Shown: piece by piece, positions 41,889 to 50,617 of the stretch | Layout of the letters: every line of letters begins with the position of its first letter | Position numbering within the stretch: the first letter of the stretch is position 1 | Assembly (NCBI RefSeq): GCF_050389775.1 | Contig: NZ_CP177147.1 | Span: 62,001 to 126,000 of the forward strand | Source: Marinibacterium sp050389775 | GTDB taxonomy: Bacteria; Pseudomonadota; Alphaproteobacteria; Rhodobacterales; Rhodobacteraceae | Reading direction: 5' to 3' | Length of the DNA: 64,000 nucleotides | Translations under genes and position numbers: made by a program | The notes under the pieces: model-generated | What the model saw: only the letters and a program-made list of their open reading frames with translations | What the model was told of the DNA's origin: nothing | Databases searched by the model: none

Positions 41889-42587
41889 ATGCTCGCTCCG
41901 TCCCGCAAATCCGCGCCGCTGGCCACCAGGGTCTATGCCCACCTGGTCGACGACATCATGCTGCGCCGCCGGCTGGCCGGTGAACGGCTGGTCGAGGCCG
42001 AGATCGCCCGCGAGATGGAAGTGTCGCGCACGCCGGTCCGCGAGGCCCTGGGGCGGTTGCAGAGCGACGGGCTGATCCGCGAGACACGCTCGGGCGGCTA
42101 TACCGTCCTGGCCCCGTCGATCGGCGACATCCGCGAGATCTTCGAGATCCGCCGCGCGCTTGAACCGGTGGCCTTTCGGCAGGTGGTCGAACAGGCCGAC
42201 GACGCCGGCGACAGCAGCTTCCGCGCGGCCTTCGACCGGTTCGACGGGGCCGACAGCACCGCCCGGGCGGTGGTGGCCAACACCGGCTTCCGCAATTTCT
42301 GGATGGGCCGCGTGCCCAATGGCCGGATGCGCGAGACCCTGTCGCGCTTTGCGATGCAGGTGCAGCTGGTGCGGGCCGCCACGCTGAACACCGCCGATGC
42401 CCGCGACCGGGCGCGCGAAGGCGCGCAGGACCTGCTTGATACCTACCTGGCCCGCGATCCCGGCCGGGCCGAGGCCACCATGCGCCGTTTTGTCGATACC
42501 GCCTACCAGTTCTTCGAACGCGCCGACGAGGCCGGGTTTCTCTATCCCGCCCGGCCCGCCGAGTTTCCCGAACCAACCACACGATAA
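41889..42587 (+). CDS. GntR-family regulator, FCD subfamily
   Basis: A 232-residue regulator with an N-terminal winged helix (VYAHLVDDIMLRRRLAGERLVEAEIAREMEVSRTPVREALGRLQSDG) and an FCD domain (EIFEIRRALEPVAF). It is the first gene on the strand carrying the TRAP transporter and probably controls it. The ATG at 41889 begins the family match; there is no clear ribosome site and the leader from the operator is short. It is less similar to the two other GntR proteins in the window than they are to each other. Confidence 0.9.
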   Translation: MLAPSRKSAPLATRVYAHLVDDIMLRRRLAGERLVEAEIAREMEVSRTPVREALGRLQSDGLIRETRSGGYTVLAPSIGDIREIFEIRRALEPVAFRQVVEQADDAGDSSFRAAFDRFDGADSTARAVVANTGFRNFWMGRVPNGRMRETLSRFAMQVQLVRAATLNTADARDRAREGAQDLLDTYLARDPGRAEATMRRFVDTAYQFFERADEAGFLYPARPAEFPEPTTR

Positions 42588-42628
42588 GGCCGGACAACGG
42601 CCATCCCTGCTTCATCAGAGAGGACGAC

Positions 42629-43624
42629 ATGCTTCACCAGACCTTCATCCGCTCCGCCCTGGCCGCCCTGGCCATCGGCGCCGGCACCGTTTCGGCCCAG
42701 GCCACCGAGATCGTTCGCGCGATCACCTTCACCCCGGCCCAGGTGTCCTTTGCCCAGAATTTCCAGAAATACGTCGATCTGGTGAATGAACGCGGCGCCG
42801 GTGTCGTGCAGATCCAGACCATCGGCGGGCCGGAAACCATTCCCCAGGCACGCATGGGCGAAGCCCAGCAGAACGGCATCGCCGACATGTTCCTGCTGCC
42901 TGCCGGGCTCTACCTGAACATCGTGCCCGAGGGCGAGGCCTTTGCCGGGTCGAACCGCAACCCGATGGACGTGCGCGCCGACGGCGGCATCGAGATGATC
43001 AACGAGATCTTCCACGAGAAGGGCAATGCCCATGTGCTGGCCCATGTCGACGGCGGCGCGGGCTTTCACCTCTGGCTGACCGAAAAGCCCGAGATCACCG
43101 ACAGCGGCGAGGTCGACCTGACCGGCATCCGCCTGCGCTCGTCGCCGCTCTACCGGGCCTTCCTCGAAGAGCTGAACGCCACCATCGTCGTGCAGCCCGC
43201 GGCCGAGGTCTATACCTCGCTGGAACGCGGCGTGGTCGACGGGGCGGGCTATCCGGTCACCGGCCTGCGCGACTATGGCTGGAACAAGTTCCTGAAATAC
43301 CGGCTGGACCCGTCCTTCTTCCAGACCGACGTGCTGATCAGCATGAACCTGGATGCCTGGAACGACCTGTCCGACGAGGCCCGCGAGATCCTGCAGCAGG
43401 CGGCCATCGAGCACGAGCAATCGTCCTACGAGGCCAACCTGGCGCTGAACGAATCCGAAAAGGCCGCCATGGCCGCCGAGGGCATCGAGACGATCGAGCT
43501 GACCGGCGCCCAGGCCGAGACCTTCCTGACCACGGCCTATGACATCGCCTGGGCCCGGCTCAAGGAACGCGACGCCACCCATCACGACGCCCTCAAGGAC
43601 GTCTTCTTCGAGCCGATCGAGTAA
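42629..43624 (+). CDS. TRAP transporter periplasmic solute-binding protein (DctP family)
   Basis: A 331-residue receptor for a TRAP importer, which uses an ion gradient rather than ATP. A Sec signal peptide is present (hydrophobic core ALAALAIGAGT, cleavage near VSAQA). DctP features are GGPETIPQARMGEAQQNGIADM, the conserved Arg in GIRLRSSPLYRAFLEEL that normally contacts the ligand carboxylate, and YTSLERGVVDGAGYPV. AGAGAGGAC precedes the ATG. The downstream oxidase and aldolase suggest a hydroxy acid ligand. Confidence 0.93.
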   Translation: MLHQTFIRSALAALAIGAGTVSAQATEIVRAITFTPAQVSFAQNFQKYVDLVNERGAGVVQIQTIGGPETIPQARMGEAQQNGIADMFLLPAGLYLNIVPEGEAFAGSNRNPMDVRADGGIEMINEIFHEKGNAHVLAHVDGGAGFHLWLTEKPEITDSGEVDLTGIRLRSSPLYRAFLEELNATIVVQPAAEVYTSLERGVVDGAGYPVTGLRDYGWNKFLKYRLDPSFFQTDVLISMNLDAWNDLSDEAREILQQAAIEHEQSSYEANLALNESEKAAMAAEGIETIELTGAQAETFLTTAYDIAWARLKERDATHHDALKDVFFEPIE

Positions 43625-43747
43625 GACCGATCGCGTGAGGCCGGTCGCGCAAGACGACCGGCCGATCCGGAGCCGCGCGGGGCCTGACCGCGCGCGGCCC
43701 CCTCCCCTTCTGCCCTGCCCCTCTCACCGTTTCCCACGAGGATCGCC

Positions 43748-44260
43748 ATGACCTCTGCCGTCCGGCTGCTGGATGCCCTGTCCCGCCTGCTGTTCCTGCT
43801 GGCCTGCCTGCTGGTGGCCGCCATCGTCTGCGTCGTCACCTATGATGTCGTTTCGCGCAACCTCGGCCTGACGACCATCGTCTGGGCGGTGAACAGCGTC
43901 GAATATGCCATGCTGCACATCACCTTCCTGTGCTTCCCCTGGCTGGTGCGCACGCGCGGCCATGTCTGTGTCGAAATCGCCCTGACCATGATGCCCGCCG
44001 GCCTGCGCCGGGCCTGGGAAGCCATGCTGATGGTCCTGGCCGCGGCGATCTGTTTCTACATGGCCTGGCGGTCGGGGCTCAGCCTGGCCGACACCCTGGC
44101 CAGCGGCGCCTACGAGGTGCGCTCCTTCGACATGCCGATGTGGCTGCTCTACTCGACCATGCCCGTGGGCTTCCTGGTCGGCGGGCTGCAGTTCCTGGCC
44201 TTCTTCGCCCGTGGCGAAAGTTTCTACGGCGCCGCGCCCGACGCGCATGCCGGTCTCTGA
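43748..44260 (+). CDS. TRAP transporter small permease (DctQ family)
   Basis: A 170-residue membrane protein with four predicted helices (LLFLLACLLVAAIVCVVTYDVVSR; AMLHITFLCFPWLVRTRGHVCVEI; MLMVLAAAICFYMAW; MPVGFLVGGLQFLAFF). The VVSRNLG and HVCVE motifs are typical of DctQ. It lies between DctP (123-base gap) and DctM (15-base gap). The periplasmic receptor docks on this and the large subunit. Confidence 0.92.
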   Translation: MTSAVRLLDALSRLLFLLACLLVAAIVCVVTYDVVSRNLGLTTIVWAVNSVEYAMLHITFLCFPWLVRTRGHVCVEIALTMMPAGLRRAWEAMLMVLAAAICFYMAWRSGLSLADTLASGAYEVRSFDMPMWLLYSTMPVGFLVGGLQFLAFFARGESFYGAAPDAHAGL

Positions 44261-44275
44261 CAGCGAGGTTTCACC

Positions 44276-45589
44276 ATGATGGACTGGACCCTATCCATTG
44301 CCATTCTCGTCGGCGGCCTGCTGCTGTCGATGGGCATCGGCCTGCCGGTTGCCCTGGGCTTCTTCGTGATCAACGTCATCGGCGTCTACCTGTTCATGGG
44401 TGGCAGCCGGGGCGTCGACCAGATGATCGCCAATGCCACCGTGGCCGTGTCGACCTATTCGCTGGCCCCGGTGCCCCTGTTCCTGGTCATGGGCTCGCTG
44501 TTCTTCCATTCCGGCCTGGCCCGGAGGGTGCTGGACGCCATCGACGTGCTGATCGGCCGCCTGCCGGCCCGGCTGTCCTATCTGACGGTCACCTCGGGCA
44601 CGGTCTTTGCCGCCCTGTCGGGCTCGTCGCTGGCCAATACCGGCATGCTGGGCTCGCTGATGGTGCCCGAGATGATGAAACGCGGCTACAAGCGGCACAT
44701 GGCCATCGGTCCGATCCTGGGCTCGGGCGGGCTGGCCGTGATCATCCCGCCCTCGACCCTGGCCGTGCTGTTCGGCTCGCTGGCCCGCATCGACATCGGC
44801 GCCCTTCTGGTCGCCGGGCTGGTGCCCGGCGTGCTGCTGGCCGTGCTCTACGGACTGCTGATCTATGGCCAGGCCAAGCTCGATCCCGAGGCCGCGCCCG
44901 ATTACGATTACGTCCCCGTCCCCCTGGGCGAGCGGATGTGGATCTTTGCCCGCGACGTCATGCCCATGGTCGTCATCATCCTGGCCGTTGTCGGGTCGAT
45001 CCTGACCGGCGTGGCCACGCCGACCGAAAGCGGCGCCCTGGGCATCGTGGCCGTGGCCCTGCTGGCCCTGGGGTTCCGCGCGCTGGACATGAAGGCCGTG
45101 ACCGAAGCCGTGGCCGATGCCGCCCGGGTGACCGGCATGACCTTCCTTCTGATCACCGCCTCGTCGACCTTTGCCCAGCTGCTGGCCTTTTCCGGCGCGT
45201 CTTCGGGGCTGGTCGGCTGGGCCACCTCGCTGCAGATGGGCCCGACCGAAACACTGTTCGTCATGGCCCTGATCCTGCTCGTGCTGGGCATGTTCATGGA
45301 CCAGGTGTCGATGATGCTGATCACCCTGCCGATCTTCGTGCCCCTGGCCATGAGCCTGCAGTTCGACATGGTCTGGTGGGGGCTGATCATGCTGCTCATG
45401 CTCGAGGTCAGCTTTACCACCCCGCCCTTCGGCCTGCTGCTGTTCATCATGCAGGGCGTCTGCCCGCCGGGCACCACCCTGCCCCAGGTCGCCCGCGCGG
45501 CGCTGCCCTATATCGCCTGTGTCTTCGTGCTGATCCTGCTTGTCGTGCTGATGCCCGGCCTGGCGACCTGGCTGCCCTCGCTGCTGTGA
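44276..45589 (+). CDS. TRAP transporter large permease (DctM family)
   Basis: A 437-residue integral membrane protein with about twelve to thirteen helices. Family motifs include LVMGSLFFHSGLARRVLDAID, SGTVFAALSGSSLANTGMLGSLMVPEM, IGPILGSGGLAVIIPPSTLAVLFGSLA and GMFMDQVSMMLITLPIFVPLA. It forms the ion-coupled translocation channel with the DctQ subunit. The V4R-domain gene follows after 37 bases. Confidence 0.94.
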   Translation: MMDWTLSIAILVGGLLLSMGIGLPVALGFFVINVIGVYLFMGGSRGVDQMIANATVAVSTYSLAPVPLFLVMGSLFFHSGLARRVLDAIDVLIGRLPARLSYLTVTSGTVFAALSGSSLANTGMLGSLMVPEMMKRGYKRHMAIGPILGSGGLAVIIPPSTLAVLFGSLARIDIGALLVAGLVPGVLLAVLYGLLIYGQAKLDPEAAPDYDYVPVPLGERMWIFARDVMPMVVIILAVVGSILTGVATPTESGALGIVAVALLALGFRALDMKAVTEAVADAARVTGMTFLLITASSTFAQLLAFSGASSGLVGWATSLQMGPTETLFVMALILLVLGMFMDQVSMMLITLPIFVPLAMSLQFDMVWWGLIMLLMLEVSFTTPPFGLLLFIMQGVCPPGTTLPQVARAALPYIACVFVLILLVVLMPGLATWLPSLL

Positions 45590-45626
45590 CCCCTTCCCGC
45601 CCCTTCCAGACCCCCAGGAGAGCCAC

Positions 45627-46121
45627 ATGAGCTTCCGCGACAGGCTGACCTATTCGCCCGACACCGGCGCCTTCCACGATGGCGAGGCCCGCTACATGAT
45701 GATCAAGCCCGAGGCCTTCATGGGCATCCTGCCCCGCCTGCCCGCCGAGATCCGTCCGCAGGTCCTGCAGGCCATGGCCGACACGGTCTTCGACAACGGC
45801 GGCAAGTCGGCCCGCACCTACCGCGCCGCCGGGGCCGAGGCCGGCGACGCCCTGCTGGGCGTCATCGCCGAAACCGCGCCGCAGCTGGGCTGGGGGAGCT
45901 GGACCTTTGCCCGCCACGACGACCATATCGAGTTGACCGTGGCCAATTCGCCCTTTGCCGCCGGCCACGGCCCGTCGGACACGCCGGTCTGCTTCCCGAT
46001 CCTGGGCATGCTGCGCGCGGTGTCGGGCATGGTCTTCGGCTGCGAAACCGACGTGGCCGAGACCGAATGCGCGGCCTGCGGCGCGGCGCTTTGCCGGTTC
46101 ACCGCCCGGCCGCGCGGCTGA
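45627..46121 (+). CDS. Small V4R-domain protein of unknown function
   Basis: A 164-residue protein. The C-terminal half resembles the V4R (4-vinyl reductase) small-molecule/metal-binding domain, ending in ETECAACGAALCRFTARPRG with the typical C-x2-C...C pattern. The N-terminal half (FHDGEARYMMIKPEAFMGILPRL) is a helical region often found before V4R. AGGAGAG precedes the ATG. It sits between DctM and the FAD-linked oxidase in the TRAP operon. The role is not known; ligand sensing or binding of the transported acid is a guess. Confidence 0.85.
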   Translation: MSFRDRLTYSPDTGAFHDGEARYMMIKPEAFMGILPRLPAEIRPQVLQAMADTVFDNGGKSARTYRAAGAEAGDALLGVIAETAPQLGWGSWTFARHDDHIELTVANSPFAAGHGPSDTPVCFPILGMLRAVSGMVFGCETDVAETECAACGAALCRFTARPRG

Positions 46122-46131
46122 GGGCCCGGCC

Positions 46132-47550
46132 ATGACCGCACCCGCCGACCTGATCACCCGCCTGGCCGACCGGTTCGGAGACCGGATCATCACCACCGGC
46201 GCGGCCATCCCCGAGCGGTATCACCACGATTGGGCCGGCCTGCCCCCGGCCCAGCCGCTGGCCCTGGCCCGGCCCGAAACCACGGCCGAGGTCTCTGCCC
46301 TGCTGGCCTTCTGCCACGATGCGCGCCTGCCCGTCGTGCCCCAGGGCGGGCTGACAGGCATTTCCGGCGCCGCCCATCCCGACGCCGGCTGCCTGGTGCT
46401 CAGCCTGGAGCGCATGGCCGCCATCGAAGCGCTGGACACCGAGGCCGGCACCCTGACCGCCGGCGCCGGGCTGGTGCTGGAAACCGCCCAGCGGGCGGCG
46501 GCCGATGCCGGGCTGATGCTGGGCATCGACATCGGGGCGCGCGGCTCGTGTCAGCTGGGCGGGGTGCTGGCCACCAATGCCGGGGGCAACAATGTCATCC
46601 GTTACGGCATGGCCCGCGATCACGTTCTGGGGCTTGAGGTCGTGCTGGCCGATGGCACGGTGATCGACGGCATGAACGCCATGCTCAAGAACAATGCCGG
46701 GCTCGACCTGAAACAGCTGTTCATCGGCTCCGAGGGCCTGCTGGGCGTGATCACCCGCTGTGTCCTGCGCCTGCATCCGGCGCCGTCCGAACGGGCCACG
46801 GCCTTCCTGGGCTGTGCCGGCGGCGACGCGGCGGTGGCCCTGCTGGGCGCCGCACGCCAGGCGCTTGGCCCGATGCTGTCGAGCTTCGAGGTCATGTGGC
46901 CCAGCTTCTTTCACACCATGGCCGAGGGCACCGGGCTGGGCGTGCCGCTGGATGGCCGCCACGGGGCCTATGTCATCGTCGAGGCCACGGGCTTTGGTCC
47001 CGGCGCGGCGCAAGGCGCGCTGGAAACGCTGTTCGAACGGGCCTTCGAGGACGGGTTGGTCGAAGACGGCATCCTGGCCGGATCGCTGCGCGAGGAACGC
47101 GCGCTGTGGGCCGTGCGCGAAAGCCCGGCGGAATATGCCACCGTCCTGGGCCCGATCATCCCCTTCGACATCGGCCTGCCGATCGCCCGCATGGCCGAGG
47201 CCGTGACCGTCCTGGAGGCCGGCATCGCCGCGCGCTGGCCAACCGCCCGGGCGCTCAGCTATGGCCATATCGGCGATTCCAACCTGCACCTGGTGGTCAA
47301 CGTGCCCGAGGCCGGGGCCAACCAACCCGAGGATGCCGTCAAGGCCTTTGTCTACGGCGTCACCCGGGACTTCGGCGGCACCGTGTCGGCCGAACACGGC
47401 ATCGGCCTGATCAAGCGCGATTACCTGGGCTACAGCCGCAGCCCGGCCGAAATCGCCCTGATGCGCCGGATCAAGGCCGCGCTGGACCCCCATGCCATCC
47501 TGAACCCGGGCAAGAGCTTTGCCCCCGACCCCGAGGAGCGCCAGCCATGA
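46132..47550 (+). CDS. FAD-linked 2-hydroxyacid oxidase/dehydrogenase (GlcD/D-lactate dehydrogenase type)
   Basis: A 472-residue VAO/GlcD-family flavoprotein that oxidises a 2-hydroxy acid to a 2-oxo acid. FAD-domain motifs are VPQGGLTGISGAAHPDAGCLVLSL, GGVLATNAGGNNVIRYGMARDHVLGLEVVLADG and SEGLLGVITRCVLRLHP; the C-terminal domain has YGHIGDSNLHLVVNV and SAEHGIGLIKRDYL. It overlaps the aldolase by four bases. In this operon it probably oxidises the hydroxy acid brought in by the TRAP system. Confidence 0.93.
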   Translation: MTAPADLITRLADRFGDRIITTGAAIPERYHHDWAGLPPAQPLALARPETTAEVSALLAFCHDARLPVVPQGGLTGISGAAHPDAGCLVLSLERMAAIEALDTEAGTLTAGAGLVLETAQRAAADAGLMLGIDIGARGSCQLGGVLATNAGGNNVIRYGMARDHVLGLEVVLADGTVIDGMNAMLKNNAGLDLKQLFIGSEGLLGVITRCVLRLHPAPSERATAFLGCAGGDAAVALLGAARQALGPMLSSFEVMWPSFFHTMAEGTGLGVPLDGRHGAYVIVEATGFGPGAAQGALETLFERAFEDGLVEDGILAGSLREERALWAVRESPAEYATVLGPIIPFDIGLPIARMAEAVTVLEAGIAARWPTARALSYGHIGDSNLHLVVNVPEAGANQPEDAVKAFVYGVTRDFGGTVSAEHGIGLIKRDYLGYSRSPAEIALMRRIKAALDPHAILNPGKSFAPDPEERQP

Positions 47551-48299
47551 CCGCCACCCCGTCCCTGCGCGCGCGCATCCTCGACCGCAGGCCCCTGCGC
47601 GGGCCGTTCATCGCCATCCCCTCGCCCGTGGCCGTCGAGCTGACCTGCGGCGGGGAAGGCGCGGACTTCCTGTGCATCGACACCGAGCACAGCCCGATTT
47701 CCGACGCCCTGCTGACCGACATGCTGCGCGCGGCCGAACTGTGCCGAACCCCGGCCATGGTGCGCACGCGCAGCGGCCAGCCCCGCGACATCGCCGCGGC
47801 GCTGGATGCCGGGGCCGCGGGCATCCTGGTGCCCCATGTCTCGACACCCGAGGCCGCGGCCCGGGCGGTGGCCGCAGCCCGGTTCCCGCCCGAGGGCAGC
47901 CGGGGCTGCGGGCCGGGCCGGGCAGCGGGCTACCTGCGTGACATTGCCGGCCATCTCGACCGGGCCCGGCGCGACACCGTCGTGGCGATCCAGCTGGAAA
48001 CCGCCGAGGCCGTGGACAACGCCGCCGCCATCCTGGCCGTGCCGGGCATCGACCTGGCCTTCATCGGGCCGGGCGACCTGGGCGTCGACCTGGCCGCGCG
48101 CCGGGGCGACGGGGCCGACCTTGACGCGGCCATTGCCGGCCTGCTCGATGCGGCCGCGGCCGCCGGCGTGCCGGCCGGGATCTTTACCGCCGACCGTGCG
48201 GCCAGCGCCCGCTGGATGGAGAAACTGGCCTTTGTCATCGAAGGGTCGGATGCGCTCTGGCTGACCCGGGCCGCCGATGCGGCGCTTGCCCCGCTCTGA
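47547..48299 (+). CDS. HpcH/HpaI-family class II aldolase
   Basis: A 250-residue metal-dependent aldolase that splits 4-hydroxy-2-oxo acids to pyruvate and an aldehyde (or the related citrate-lyase-like chemistry). Motifs are GADFLCIDTEHSP, VRTRSGQPRDIAAALDAGAAGILVPHV, RGCGPGRAAGYL, VAIQLETAEAVDN with the metal-binding Glu, and DLAFIGPGDLGVDL with the metal-binding Asp. It is coupled to the oxidase by an ATGA overlap, so oxidation of a hydroxy acid followed by cleavage is the natural reading. Confidence 0.92.
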   Translation: MTATPSLRARILDRRPLRGPFIAIPSPVAVELTCGGEGADFLCIDTEHSPISDALLTDMLRAAELCRTPAMVRTRSGQPRDIAAALDAGAAGILVPHVSTPEAAARAVAAARFPPEGSRGCGPGRAAGYLRDIAGHLDRARRDTVVAIQLETAEAVDNAAAILAVPGIDLAFIGPGDLGVDLAARRGDGADLDAAIAGLLDAAAAAGVPAGIFTADRAASARWMEKLAFVIEGSDALWLTRAADAALAPL

Positions 48300-48320
48300 C
48301 CGCAACAGGCCGGGGCGCGC

Positions 48321-49298
48321 TCAGCCCGCCCCGCCGATCGCCGCCCGGACCAGACCGCGCAGCCAGGTGATGCCGGGATCGCCAGCGAACTGGCGGTGGG
48401 TCCAGATCTTGATGTCGTAGCCCGGAATGTCGAAGGGCAGATCGCGCATGGCCAGCCCGGACCGGCCCTGCAACAGGACCAGCACCGAATGCGGAAAGAT
48501 CGCCGCGTAATCGGTGCGCCGGACGATCTCGGGCAGGACGGTGAAATGCTCCAGCCGGGCCTTGACCCGATAGGGCACGCCCTGCTTGGCCAGCAACTCG
48601 CGGGCCATGTGATGGCCCGTGGCACTGCGGCTGACATCCAGGAAGGACAGCGCGGCAAAGGCCTCGGCCGTCAACGGCCCGGCCAGCGCCGGATGCCCGG
48701 CCCGCAACAGGCAGACCAGCCGGTCGGTCAGCAGGCGCTCTCCGTCGCAGGGCGCGCTTTCCAGCTGGGGCTGGTAGCCGATGGCCATGTCGGCCTGGCC
48801 GGTGCGCAGGGCGCTTTCGACCTCGTCGGGATCGACATTGACCGTCTGCAGCCCGACCCCCGGGGCCTGCCGTTCCAGCGCGGCCAGCAGGCGGGGCAAC
48901 AGGACAAATTCGCCGGTGTCGGTCATCGCCACGCGGAAGATGCGCGTGCTGTCATCGGGCGAAAAGCTCTGCACCTGTTCGACCGTCCGGCCCAGCAGTT
49001 GCAACGCCGCATCGAAGGATCCGCGCAGGGCGCCGGCGGCCTCGGTCGGCTCCATCACGTGGCCGACCCGCACGAAGAGCGGATCGCCATAGATATCGCG
49101 CAGCCGGCGCAGCGCATGGCTGACCGCCGGCTGGGTCAGGCCCAGGCTGGCCCCCGCCCCGGTCAGCGACCGGGCATCCCAGATGGCCAGGAAGACCTTG
49201 ACCAGGTTCAGATCGAACCGCTGCAACGCCTTGTGGCCGGCCGGGGCGCTGGCGCCCCGGTCCGGCCCGTCACCCTGTCCGCCGCCGCCCGGGCTCAC
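48321..49298 (-). CDS. LysR-family transcriptional regulator
   Basis: A 325-residue LTTR of the NodD/LinR-like type. The helix-turn-helix is in ALQRFDLNLVKVFLAIWDARSLTGAGASLGLTQPAVSHALRRLRD. No ATG precedes the domain, but a GTG at 49298 overlaps the stop of the upstream monooxygenase-like gene (GTGA), so translational coupling decides the start; a TTG at the domain edge is an alternative. Being co-transcribed with the flavoprotein gene, it probably regulates that gene. It converges on the TRAP operon. Confidence 0.88.
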   Translation of the reverse strand: MSPGGGGQGDGPDRGASAPAGHKALQRFDLNLVKVFLAIWDARSLTGAGASLGLTQPAVSHALRRLRDIYGDPLFVRVGHVMEPTEAAGALRGSFDAALQLLGRTVEQVQSFSPDDSTRIFRVAMTDTGEFVLLPRLLAALERQAPGVGLQTVNVDPDEVESALRTGQADMAIGYQPQLESAPCDGERLLTDRLVCLLRAGHPALAGPLTAEAFAALSFLDVSRSATGHHMARELLAKQGVPYRVKARLEHFTVLPEIVRRTDYAAIFPHSVLVLLQGRSGLAMRDLPFDIPGYDIKIWTHRQFAGDPGITWLRGLVRAAIGGAG

Positions 49299-50509
49299 GG
49301 ATAGCCGCGCGGCGCATCCAGGCCGCAGAGCACCGCCCCGGCCTGTTCCCAGATCAGCTCGGTCACCGCCGCATGCTGGGTCACGACCATGGCATCGCGC
49401 ATGTAGCGCTGCATCGGGTTGGTCTTCTGGATCACGCCCATCCCGGCGATGCGATAGCAATCCTTGACCACCTCGGCCCCCGATTGCGCCGCTTCGGTCG
49501 CGCTGAGCCGCAGCATGTTGTTCTGGTCGAGCGACACCGGGTCACCGGCCTGCAGGCTGGCCCAGGCCTCTTCGGCCGCCTCGTAGAAAAACGCCCGCGC
49601 GCTGCGCAGCCGGGCTTCGGCCCGGGCCAGCCCGTTGAGGTAATAGCCCCGTTCGCACAGCCGCGAATGGCCGACCGCGATGCGCGCCGCGCCGGACACC
49701 GACTTGGCCGCCTCGATCGCCGCCCGGGCCAGGCCCAGGTTGCAGGCCGCGTGGACCTGGGCCTGGTAGGCCATGGCCGGGTAGCGGTAGAGCGGATCGT
49801 CAAAGATCCCCGGGGCGCCGCGCTCGCAGATCCAGGCATCGGCATAGAACTTGTCGGTCACCGTGGTGTCGTGGCTGCCCGTGCCCTGCATGCCGCTGAC
49901 GTTCCAGGTCTGCAGGATCTCGACCTCGGACGCCGGGGCCACGGCCATCATCACCCGCGGCACGGCGTCCGGCCCGTCTTCGGGCCCGCGCCCGGCGATG
50001 CCCACGCCGATCCAGTCGGCGCCCATGCAGCCCGAGGCGAATTTCCATCGGCCCGATACCCGATAGCCGCCATCGACGCGCACGGCCTCCTGCACCGGGT
50101 GCAGCCCGCCGGCAAAGACCTGGTCGGGCCCCTCGGCATACATGACCTCCTGCGCCTCGACCGACAGCGCGGCGGTATAGGTGTTGGCCGAGCCGAATGC
50201 GGCCACCCAGGCCGCCGATCCATCGACCGTGCCGATTGCATCGACCATGCGCAGGAAATGGTGGGGCGCGGTGGCATCCCCGCCGAACCGCGTGGGCGTG
50301 GCCGACCGAAAGATCCGCGCCCGTTTCATCAGCGCGATGATGTCGCGCGGCACGTGGCCCAGGGTTTCGAACTCGTCGCGCCGGGCGGCGATGACCTCGA
50401 GCAGATGCTTGAAGTCCGCAGTATCCGTCAGCCGCGCGAAATCGACTTCGGCCGCCGGGGGCAGATCGCCCAGAGCCATGTTTTCCGAGGGTTTCGTGAC
50501 CTTGTTCAT
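49295..50509 (-). CDS. Acyl-CoA dehydrogenase-fold flavin monooxygenase (group D, HpaH/HsaA/IacA-like)
   Basis: A 404-residue protein with the acyl-CoA dehydrogenase fold. Features such as IRRSATPxRFGGD-like FRSATPTRFGGDATAPHH, VSGRWKFASGCMGADWIGVGI, WNVSGMQGTGSHDTTV and the C-terminal YRIAGMGVIQKTNPMQRYMRDAMVVTQHAAV fit two-component group D monooxygenases (aromatic hydroxylases and indole-3-acetate monooxygenase IacA) better than true acyl-CoA dehydrogenases. Such enzymes need reduced flavin from a separate reductase, and none is seen in the window. It is the first gene of a two-gene unit with LysR. Confidence 0.86.
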   Translation of the reverse strand: MNKVTKPSENMALGDLPPAAEVDFARLTDTADFKHLLEVIAARRDEFETLGHVPRDIIALMKRARIFRSATPTRFGGDATAPHHFLRMVDAIGTVDGSAAWVAAFGSANTYTAALSVEAQEVMYAEGPDQVFAGGLHPVQEAVRVDGGYRVSGRWKFASGCMGADWIGVGIAGRGPEDGPDAVPRVMMAVAPASEVEILQTWNVSGMQGTGSHDTTVTDKFYADAWICERGAPGIFDDPLYRYPAMAYQAQVHAACNLGLARAAIEAAKSVSGAARIAVGHSRLCERGYYLNGLARAEARLRSARAFFYEAAEEAWASLQAGDPVSLDQNNMLRLSATEAAQSGAEVVKDCYRIAGMGVIQKTNPMQRYMRDAMVVTQHAAVTELIWEQAGAVLCGLDAPRGYP

Positions 50510-50550
50510 GATGATGTCATCCCTGTCCTGTTGGCCCCAGTGTCCCCCGG

Positions 50551-50585
50551 ATTACTTCATGAATCAAATTCACTTTTGTTATTCT
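50551..50585 (-). promoter_or_regulatory. AT-rich promoter region of the flavoprotein/LysR unit
   Basis: The 108-base gap upstream of the monooxygenase-like gene contains an AT-rich patch with a TTCATGAA palindrome (50556-50563) next to AATTTGATTC. It is the likely promoter/operator for the two-gene unit, but I cannot place -35 and -10 with confidence. Confidence 0.3.
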
Positions 50586-50617
50586 GCCCATTCGCTCGAT
50601 CTATTCGGCAGCTCCGG

